Below the pieces are notes generated by a model. The model did not search any database. It saw nothing but the letters and a program-made list of their open reading frames with translations, and was not told the DNA's origin. Source: Halomonas sp. M20 (GTDB lineage: Bacteria > Pseudomonadota > Gammaproteobacteria > Pseudomonadales > Halomonadaceae). From it: a DNA stretch of 64,000 nucleotides. Every line of letters starts with the position of its first letter. Position 1 is the first letter of the stretch. The stretch covers positions 434,001-498,000 of the forward strand of contig NZ_JACNMQ010000001.1 of assembly GCF_020622265.1 (NCBI RefSeq), given 5' to 3'. Positions 57,734 to 64,000 of this stretch are shown piece after piece. The position numbers and the translations under genes were made by a program.

Positions 57734-58735
57734 ATGACTTTACGCGTAGCGATCAATGGTTTCGGGCGTATTGGCCGCAATGTAGTGCGTGCGCTCTACG
57801 AAAATGCCTATCGTGACCAGGTTCAAGTCGTCGCCATCAACGATCTGAGCGATCCGGAAACGAGCGCCCGCCTTCTCAGGCATGATAGCGTTCACGGTCA
57901 GTTCGGTTATACGATCGATCATGACGAGGACTCTCTCAATGTCGCCGGTGACCGCATCAATATCTATGCCGAACGCGACCCTTCCAAGCTGCCTTGGGCA
58001 GAGCTTGAGGTCGATCTGGTGATGGAGTGCACCGGGCTTTTCAAGAAGCGTGAGGAGGCCGCAAAACATCTAGATGCCGGCGCGCAATCCGTGCTGATTT
58101 CGGCACCGAGCCCGGATGCGGATGCCATGATCGTCTACGGCGTCAACGAGTATGTGCTCACCGCGGAGCATAGGGTCGTCTCCAATGCCTCCTGTACCAC
58201 CAACTGCCTGGCGCCGGTCGCCAAGGCGCTGCACGAAGGAGTCGGTATCGAAAGCGGATTGATGACCACTGTTCATGCCTACACCAACGATCAGAATCTA
58301 TCCGATGCCTATCATAAGGATCCCTTCAGGGCACGCAGCGCCACCCAGTCGATGATTCCTACCAAGACTGGCGCGGCTGCAGCGGTAGGGCGGGTATTGC
58401 CGGATCTTGAAGGCAAGTTCGACGGCCTGGCGGTGCGGGTTCCGGTAGTCAATGTATCCTTGGTCGATCTGGTGTTCACCGCCAGCCGGGAGACCACCAA
58501 GGAGGAGGTCAACGCGATCATGGAGGCCGCTGCCGAGCAATCGCCGATACTCGCGGTCAACGCGCAGCCACTGGTTTCAATCGACTTCAATCACGATGCC
58601 CATTCTTCCATCTTCGATGCCAATCACACTCGGGTAGCTGGGCGGCTGGTCAAGGTCATGGCCTGGTATGACAATGAATGGGGGTTTTCCAATCGCATGC
58701 TGGACACGGCATTGGCCATGCAGACAGCCAGATGA
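57734..58735 (+). CDS. gap: Glyceraldehyde-3-phosphate dehydrogenase, type I
   Basis: 333 residues. It begins [21 protein letters not shown]37 in VVAINDLSD favours NAD+. The active site is C154 in [13 protein letters not shown] with H181 in [14 protein letters not shown] lies ~8 nt before the ATG. It is divergent from the edd operon, as in pseudomonads, where this isoform works with the Entner-Doudoroff pathway in lower glycolysis. Confidence 0.97.
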   Translation: MTLRVAINGFGRIGRNVVRALYENAYRDQVQVVAINDLSDPETSARLLRHDSVHGQFGYTIDHDEDSLNVAGDRINIYAERDPSKLPWAELEVDLVMECTGLFKKREEAAKHLDAGAQSVLISAPSPDADAMIVYGVNEYVLTAEHRVVSNASCTTNCLAPVAKALHEGVGIESGLMTTVHAYTNDQNLSDAYHKDPFRARSATQSMIPTKTGAAAAVGRVLPDLEGKFDGLAVRVPVVNVSLVDLVFTASRETTKEEVNAIMEAAAEQSPILAVNAQPLVSIDFNHDAHSSIFDANHTRVAGRLVKVMAWYDNEWGFSNRMLDTALAMQTAR

Positions 58736-59116
58736 GTTGGCTACGGGCAGAAGCGTTTCAGGAAATTTCGGGCATTCTTTCTTGGTCGTCATGCCCTATA
58801 GATTTTAGCGTTGAAATTCAATAACATTCGGAGAAGTGTTTACGGTCGATCTAACATTATGTTTGTTCTCTAGCCTAGCTCTATTCTTATGTATGGGGCT
58901 CTGTCACTATGTCTTTGCTAATTATGGTTAGCTTCTAACCTGATTATCAATGATGTCGTATCCGATGGTGATGCCAACAATTCGTATCACATGGATAATA
59001 TGCGAACGCCTTAATTGCCCGTTATCATCGGTTTACGTTTTCAGCGTGGGTATCTCGACAACATCATTGACCACATGCGTGAACGTGACGTCTGTGAACC
59101 AACGTTCAGGGATCAT
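58736..59116. other. AT-rich intergenic region between gap and the diguanylate cyclase gene
   Basis: A 6-bp inverted repeat GGGCAT/ATGCCC (58770-58775 and 58791-58796) followed by TATAGATTTT may terminate gap. The remaining ~320 bp are lower in GC than the flanks and show no ORF with an RBS and no clear operator. It presumably carries the promoter of the downstream gene; none could be assigned with confidence. Confidence 0.5.
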
Positions 59117-60796
59117 ATGAGTATGTCACCCTCTTTGCTGAAGCACTCGATGGCGACTCTCGATAAATTGTTGCAAGCGGCCCCGGTAGTGATTTATGCC
59201 ACGAACGTCGATTGGTGGCAGGGGCAGCTCCATTATGCGTGTCAAAGTATCGAGCCTCTAGCCGGGCTCGATCGCGATGTTCTTCAAGCCGAGCCCGAGC
59301 GCTGGCTGGCGTTACTGACCGAAGAAACACGGTATGGGGCACTTACACGATTGCAACACGCCATCGATACGGGTAGCGAGCGCGTTTCCCTTAACTACAC
59401 CCTGCAAACCTCTCAAGGTGAATGGCGCCATATTCAAGACGACATCAACCTTCACCGCGATGAGAGTGGTAAGGTCACGGAGTTGGTCGGCTCATTGATC
59501 GACGTTACCAAACGTCAGTCATTGCTTGGGCGCTTCAAGGAGTTGAGCGACCAGCTGCCTGGCGCCTTGTACCAATGCCGTTTGAGCACGAAAGGACGCT
59601 TGACCTTCCCTCTGGTGAGTTCCGGTGCAAAGCGGCTATTCGGCATGTCTCCCGCGACGCTTGTCGAGAGTGCTGAAGAAGCCATTGGTCGCGTGCACCC
59701 TGAAGATATCGAGACGTTATGGCGCAACATTCAGCGCAGTGCGCTGCGTTTGAGTGTCTGGCGCTGCGAGTTTCGCTATCGTCATCCTCATGGTCATCAG
59801 CTCTGGGTGTCCGGTCATGCAACGCCACAGCAGGAAGCGGGTGGGAGCGTGCTGTGGCATGGCTTCTGTGAAGACATCACCCTTCATAAACAAGCCCAGC
59901 TTGCCCTCATCGAAAGCGAGCGGCGATACAGGTTCATCATCGAACAGGTAAGTGATTTGATCATGCTGTTCGATTCCGATGGTGTCTGTCGTTTTGCATC
60001 GCCGTCTGTAGAAGCCATGCTTGGCTATACCGCAGAAGATCTTTACGGTCGAGCGCTGATCGAGCTGCTGCCCCCGGACGATGCGCCACGGGTGCAAAGA
60101 CGGCTGCACGAAGCCTCATGCCAGGGCAAGGCTCTGCAGCTTGAACTGCGTGCACGTCATAGCCAAGGCCACTACGTATGGCTGGAAATCAGCTGCTCGC
60201 CTTATGTCAGCCCACAGACCAATCGTTACGAGTGGATTCTGGGAGTGGTCCGTGACGTGACCGCCCGCAAGTTGCGAGAATTGAAGCTGCATGAAATGTC
60301 CACGACGGATAGCTTGACCGGCGCGCTCAACCGTCGCGCCTTCATGGACTGTATCGAGGCGGAGATTGGTGCAGCCGATGCCATGCCTTCGCGTTTGTCC
60401 CTGGTGATTTTCGATATCGATAACTTCAAGGCGATCAACGACACCTATGGTCACGCTGCGGGTGATCTGGTGCTGGCAAGCCTGGGGGATATCTGTCGCA
60501 GAACCCTGCGCTCCCATGATATTTTCGGACGCATCGGCGGGGAGGAGTTTGCGTTGATGTTGAGCGGCCATGCCCTTCATGAAGCTGCTAAGCTGGCGGA
60601 GCGGTTACGCCTGGAATTCGAGGAGACCCAGGTCGAGTTCTACGGCCAGTGGCTGAATTTCACTGTCAGTTTCGGTATTGCCGAACGACACGACACAGAA
60701 ACACTCGAAGCGTTGATGCACCGGGCGGATATGGGGCTCTACGCAGCCAAGCGTGGGGGTCGTAACCGCGTTCACCAGGCCCTGAGCGATAGATAG
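59117..60796 (+). CDS. Diguanylate cyclase with three PAS domains
   Basis: 559 residues from ATG 59117, with AGGGA just upstream; the open frame to a TTG at 59015 is probably untranslated. Three PAS/PAC units span about residues 10-130, 145-260 and 265-390, the last with LIMLFDSDGVCRFASPSVEA. The GGDEF domain has GGEEF at residues 474-478 and the inhibitory I-site RSHD five residues before it, so product inhibition by c-di-GMP is expected. No transmembrane segment is seen; it is likely a cytoplasmic sensor enzyme. The signal is unknown. Confidence 0.93.
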   Translation: MSMSPSLLKHSMATLDKLLQAAPVVIYATNVDWWQGQLHYACQSIEPLAGLDRDVLQAEPERWLALLTEETRYGALTRLQHAIDTGSERVSLNYTLQTSQGEWRHIQDDINLHRDESGKVTELVGSLIDVTKRQSLLGRFKELSDQLPGALYQCRLSTKGRLTFPLVSSGAKRLFGMSPATLVESAEEAIGRVHPEDIETLWRNIQRSALRLSVWRCEFRYRHPHGHQLWVSGHATPQQEAGGSVLWHGFCEDITLHKQAQLALIESERRYRFIIEQVSDLIMLFDSDGVCRFASPSVEAMLGYTAEDLYGRALIELLPPDDAPRVQRRLHEASCQGKALQLELRARHSQGHYVWLEISCSPYVSPQTNRYEWILGVVRDVTARKLRELKLHEMSTTDSLTGALNRRAFMDCIEAEIGAADAMPSRLSLVIFDIDNFKAINDTYGHAAGDLVLASLGDICRRTLRSHDIFGRIGGEEFALMLSGHALHEAAKLAERLRLEFEETQVEFYGQWLNFTVSFGIAERHDTETLEALMHRADMGLYAAKRGGRNRVHQALSDR

Positions 60797-60908
60797 ATAA
60801 AGCATGCGGTATAGGCTGAGAGGGCGTTGACGAATTACTGCGCTCGCCCATGAGCGCCACGGCAAGCCATGCTATGGTAAAAACAAGGACAAAAAAGGAG
60901 GCTCTGTC

Positions 60909-61763
60909 ATGCGCATACTTTTCTTGCTGTTCTGGCTGCTAGGGGGCGCAATGACGAACGCCGCCATCGCCCAGACTCAAACATCGCCCACGGACATGGA
61001 GCTCGAGGTAAACATCAAGATGGGCCCGCAGGTTAAAGGTGAGCGCTTCACCTACTCGACAGGCGGCGAGACCTATGAGGGTTATCTGGCACGCAATGTC
61101 AATGACGACCAGCCTCGCCCCGCGGTAATCGTGGTGCACGAGTGGTGGGGTCTAAACGACTATACCCGGGCCCGAGCCGACCAGCTGGCAGCCCTGGGCT
61201 TCGTGGCATTGGCCGTGGACATGTATGGAGATGGCCAGGTAGCCACGCATCCTGACGACGCCGGCATGTTCTCGAGCCAGGTCATGAAGGATTGGCCCTC
61301 GGCCCGGGCGCGCCTCGAAGCCGCCATGGCCAGTTTGCGCGAGAGCCCCTGGGTGGATGAGAGCAAGGGCATGGCGGCTATTGGTTACTGTTTCGGTGGT
61401 GGGGTGGTCATGAACATGGCCCTCTCGGGTATGCCCATCAAAGCAGCGATCAGCTTTCATGGTACCCCTGCCCAGGCGGCTTCCAATCCCCAGGCTTTCG
61501 ATGGTGCGGTAAAGATTTACAACGGCGCCCAGGATCCGCTGGTCAAACGCGAGGATCTAATCGCGATGGCCCAGGCACTCAAAGCGCAGGGCGCTCGGGT
61601 CGAGGTCGTCAACTATCCAACGGCCACCCATGGTTTCACCAACCCGGCAGCAGATGAAGCGGCAGCGCAGTTCGACCTGCCTCTGGCTTATGATGCCGCC
61701 GCAGACGCGGCTTCCTGGCAAGCTGCATTGCTGACCCTGGACAAAGTCCTTAACGGCAACTGA
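60909..61763 (+). CDS. Dienelactone hydrolase family protein, exported
   Basis: 284 residues. An N-terminal signal peptide (ILFLLFWLLGGAMTNAAIAQ, cleavage after AIA) is followed by the DLH alpha/beta-hydrolase domain: VIVVHEWWGLNDYTRARAD, nucleophile Cys in IGYCFGGGVV, Asp in GAQDPLVK and His in ATHGFTNP. AGGAGG lies 7 nt before the ATG. Export to the periplasm and lack of aromatic-degradation neighbours argue against a role in chlorocatechol breakdown. The substrate is unknown. Confidence 0.92.
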   Translation: MRILFLLFWLLGGAMTNAAIAQTQTSPTDMELEVNIKMGPQVKGERFTYSTGGETYEGYLARNVNDDQPRPAVIVVHEWWGLNDYTRARADQLAALGFVALAVDMYGDGQVATHPDDAGMFSSQVMKDWPSARARLEAAMASLRESPWVDESKGMAAIGYCFGGGVVMNMALSGMPIKAAISFHGTPAQAASNPQAFDGAVKIYNGAQDPLVKREDLIAMAQALKAQGARVEVVNYPTATHGFTNPAADEAAAQFDLPLAYDAAADAASWQAALLTLDKVLNGN

Positions 61764-61786
61764 TAGGCGCTGCGCAAGGAGAAAAG

Positions 61787-62950
61787 ATGCGCTTAGAGGT
61801 ACGCACTATTGCCTCCATGGAGGCTGTACCCGCACGGCAATGGAATGCTCTGATCGATGCCGACCAACCTTTTTTGCGACATGAATTCCTGCATGCCCTG
61901 GAGGCCTCCGGCGCGGTAACATCCGCTACCGGCTGGACGCCGGCGCATTTGCTGGTCTGGCAGGAAGATATTCTCGTGGCAGCAGTGCCGCGCTATTACA
62001 AGAGTCATTCCCGGGGCGAGTATGTGTTCGATTGGTCCTGGGCGGACGCTTGGGAGCGAGCCGGCGGCGACTACTACCCAAAGGCTCTGACGGCGATACC
62101 TTATACACCGGCCCCGGGCACGCGGGCCTCCATCAGTGCACGGATCGAAAAGCCAGCCGCCGTGTTTGCGGCGCTGGCAGAACATTGTTGCGATGAGCGC
62201 CTTTCGAGCTGGCATCTGTTGTTCGCCGAAGACGCGGAAGTCGATGCCTGGAAAGTCGCGGCGCCCGAGCTGCTCGAGCGCCGGGGCGTTCAATTCCAGT
62301 GGCATGACGCGGGGTACGGTGATTTTGATGGGTTTCTGGCGGCGATGAGCTCGAAACGGCGCAAGGAAATTCGTCGTGAACGGCGGCGTGTAGCGGAACA
62401 GGGGATTACACTGTCACGTCTGACCGGTGAGAAAATCGGCTCAGCGGCACTTGCGCATTTCTACCGCTGTTATCAGATGACCTATCTGGAGCGCGGCCAG
62501 CGTCCTTATCTGCCCTTCGACTTCTTTCAGCGGTTGCAACGCACCTTGCCCGAGGCGTTGGTGCTTGTTCAGGCGCAGGTAGAAGAGCAGCCAATCGCGG
62601 CAGCACTTTGCCTGCAGGGTAACAAGACCTTGTATGGCCGTTACTGGGGGAGTGAAGTGGAGGCGGACTGTCTGCATTTCGAAACCTGTTATTACCAGGG
62701 TATTGAGCACTGCCTGGAAAACGGATTGACCCGATTCGATCCGGGCACACAAGGCGAGCACAAGTTGATGCGGGGATTTGCACCGCGGCAGCTGCGTTCC
62801 CTGCACTATATCGCCGAGCCAGATTTTCGTCGTGCCGTCGCACATTTTTGCGCCCAGGAGCGCGCGCATATCGAGTTGTACTATCGTCAGGCCCAAGAGC
62901 GATTGCCTTTCCGGCATAACGTCACCATTTCCCAACGAGAATCATCATGA
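61787..62950 (+). CDS. FemAB-like (DUF482/PF04339-type) acyltransferase
   Basis: 387 residues. Recognisable family stretches are ADQPFLRHEFLHALEASGAV, the AAVPRYYKSHSRGEYVFDWS and KRRKEIRRERRRV segments, and FDPGTQGEHKLMRGFAP near the C-terminus. The fold is a double GNAT domain; family members are annotated as peptidoglycan-related or N-acyltransferases, but the function is not established. The stop overlaps the ATG of the antiporter gene (ATGA), implying coupled translation. Confidence 0.88.
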   Translation: MRLEVRTIASMEAVPARQWNALIDADQPFLRHEFLHALEASGAVTSATGWTPAHLLVWQEDILVAAVPRYYKSHSRGEYVFDWSWADAWERAGGDYYPKALTAIPYTPAPGTRASISARIEKPAAVFAALAEHCCDERLSSWHLLFAEDAEVDAWKVAAPELLERRGVQFQWHDAGYGDFDGFLAAMSSKRRKEIRRERRRVAEQGITLSRLTGEKIGSAALAHFYRCYQMTYLERGQRPYLPFDFFQRLQRTLPEALVLVQAQVEEQPIAAALCLQGNKTLYGRYWGSEVEADCLHFETCYYQGIEHCLENGLTRFDPGTQGEHKLMRGFAPRQLRSLHYIAEPDFRRAVAHFCAQERAHIELYYRQAQERLPFRHNVTISQRESS

Positions 62951-64000
62951 GCTTTTTGCTTGAAGCGGCAGTACTCCTGGGGGCTGCGATCGTCGCTGTT
63001 CCCCTATTTCAGCGGCTAGGGCTGGGCTCCATTCTCGGCTATTTGAGTGTTGGGCTATTGCTGGGCCCTTCGGTGACTGGCTTCATTGCCGAGCCCGAGT
63101 CTGTGCTGCATTTCGCCGAATTCGGCGTGGTCATGCTGTTGTTCATCATCGGTCTTTCCCTCGAGCCGTCTCGGCTATGGACCATGCGCAAGCGTCTTTT
63201 TGGCCTGGGGAGCCTGCAACTGCTGGCAAGCGGCGCGCTACTGACACCCATCGGCCTGATGCTGGATCTGACGCTTGAGGTGTCGATCCTGCTGGGGCTG
63301 ACCCTCGCGTTGTCCTCCACGGCCTTTGCATTGCAGGTACTCAACGCGCGCCAGCAGCTGACCTCCCCACATGGTCAGACGGCCTTTACGATTCTGCTTT
63401 TTCAGGATCTGGCAGTCATCCCATTGTTGGCGGCCTTGCCATTGGTCGCTGGCGGCACGACTCTTTCCTTCGGAGAGTCTCTGCTTCTCGTGCTGCGTGC
63501 CGCAGCGACCGTGGGAGCCGCCATCGTGTTCGGCAGGCTGGTTTTCCCCCGGGTACTGGCATTGGTAGCACGTAGTGAAGTGAATGAAATCTTTACCGCG
63601 GCGGCATTGTTCCTGGTGTTGGGAATGGCCCTGGTAATGGAGTGGGCAGGGCTTTCCATGGCGCTGGGCGCCTTTCTGGGCGGCGTGCTGCTGGCAGATA
63701 CCATTTATCGCCATGAGCTTGAAGCCAATATCGAACCGTTCAAGGGCCTATTGCTTGGCCTGTTCTTCATTGCCGTGGGCATGTCGGTGAACCTGGCCCT
63801 GGTTTTCGAGAATATTGGATGGGTGCTCGCCATCACATTGCTGACCCTGATAGGAAAGCTCGTCGTCATCGCTGTCGTCGGTTTGATCGCGCGACTGCCG
63901 CGTCCGGAAATTCCCCGCTTGGCGACGGTCATCTCCCAGGGCGGCGAGTTCGATTTCGTGTTGCTAACCGCGGGAGTCAGCATAGGAATATTCGAGCAGC
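62947..64000 (+). CDS. Kef-type monovalent cation:proton antiporter, N-terminal part (cut by window edge)
   Basis: 351 codons are present before the edge. CPA2-type membrane domain with about 11 helices: LGLGSILGYLSVGLLLGPSV, FGVVMLLFIIGLSLEPSRLW, LSSTAFALQVL, LLFQDLAVIPLLAALPL (the QD pair typical of KefB/KefC) and FFIAVGMSVNLALV. It should exchange K+ or Na+ for H+. The C-terminal TrkA-N domain expected for KefB/C would lie outside the window, so the exact subtype is open. Confidence 0.92.
   Translation, partial: MSFLLEAAVLLGAAIVAVPLFQRLGLGSILGYLSVGLLLGPSVTGFIAEPESVLHFAEFGVVMLLFIIGLSLEPSRLWTMRKRLFGLGSLQLLASGALLTPIGLMLDLTLEVSILLGLTLALSSTAFALQVLNARQQLTSPHGQTAFTILLFQDLAVIPLLAALPLVAGGTTLSFGESLLLVLRAAATVGAAIVFGRLVFPRVLALVARSEVNEIFTAAALFLVLGMALVMEWAGLSMALGAFLGGVLLADTIYRHELEANIEPFKGLLLGLFFIAVGMSVNLALVFENIGWVLAITLLTLIGKLVVIAVVGLIARLPRPEIPRLATVISQGGEFDFVLLTAGVSIGIFEQ

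Noticed and set aside
60832-60841. GAATTACTGC resembling the end of the MITE-like repeat
   Set aside because: Only ten bases match and no other part of the element follows, so chance similarity is likely.

Overview
This is a chromosomal window from a gammaproteobacterium, most likely a member of the Halomonadaceae (Halomonas or a close relative). That is inferred from protein style and gene order: trkH-trkA-rsmB-fmt-def, dprA-tsaC-hemF-aroE, iscRS-iscA-ndk-rlmN-pilW-rodZ-ispG-hisS-yfgM-bamB-der, and queA-tgt-yajC-secDF. The sequence is moderately GC-rich and densely coding. There is no prophage, no CRISPR array and no intact transposase.

Layout. 0-5.2 kb, minus strand: potassium uptake (trkH partial, trkA), dodecin, rRNA/tRNA modification and formyl-Met processing (rsmB, fmt, def). 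5.4-10 kb, plus strand: a secreted LysM-family remnant, dprA, tsaC, hemF, aroE. 10-12 kb: an M48 lipoprotein peptidase with a small membrane protein, then a DUF815 ATPase. 12.2-25.9 kb, minus strand: a long housekeeping block from trmJ and cysE through a reduced isc locus to ndk, rlmN, pilW, rodZ, ispG, hisS, yfgM, bamB and der. Two copies of a roughly 150-bp miniature inverted-repeat element lie in this block. 26-26.8 kb: a SuhB homologue that has lost catalytic residues. 26.9-32.5 kb: a nitrogen-scavenging cluster (ureohydrolase, NCS1 permease, carbon-nitrogen hydrolase, MBL hydrolase) with a sigma-54 promoter and a divergent enhancer-binding activator. 32.5-38 kb: secF, secD, yajC, tgt, queA, followed by a tRNA-Leu(CAA) on the other strand.

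38.3-39.3 kb is an AT-rich, nearly gene-free kilobase with a 35-codon ORF and a strong terminator. 39.3-46.2 kb holds rnk-like, LysE, aidB-like, glutathione peroxidase, fabV, a DUF2959 lipoprotein and a GlxA-type regulator. 46.25-46.74 kb is a second AT-rich gap carrying what looks like a Csr/Rsm-type regulatory sRNA with GGA-loop hairpins. 46.75-52.1 kb: osmoregulated periplasmic glucan synthesis (opgG, opgH) with a divergent membrane sulfatase-fold protein. 52.2-58.7 kb: an esterase, then the overlapping edd-glk-hexose mutarotase-aldo/keto reductase operon facing gap, i.e. glucose use by the Entner-Doudoroff route. 59.1-64 kb: a three-PAS diguanylate cyclase, a secreted dienelactone hydrolase, a FemAB-like acyltransferase and the start of a Kef-type antiporter.

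The most interesting points are the candidate Rsm/Csr sRNA (46.57-46.74 kb), the isc locus without iscU/hscBA/fdx whose IscS also lacks the usual C-terminal tail, the apparently non-catalytic SuhB, the sigma-54 controlled ureohydrolase operon with a clear enhancer dyad, the MITE-like repeat inserted exactly between two stop codons, and 12-bp tandem repeats at the 5' ends of two genes. No wholly new multi-gene system was recognised.
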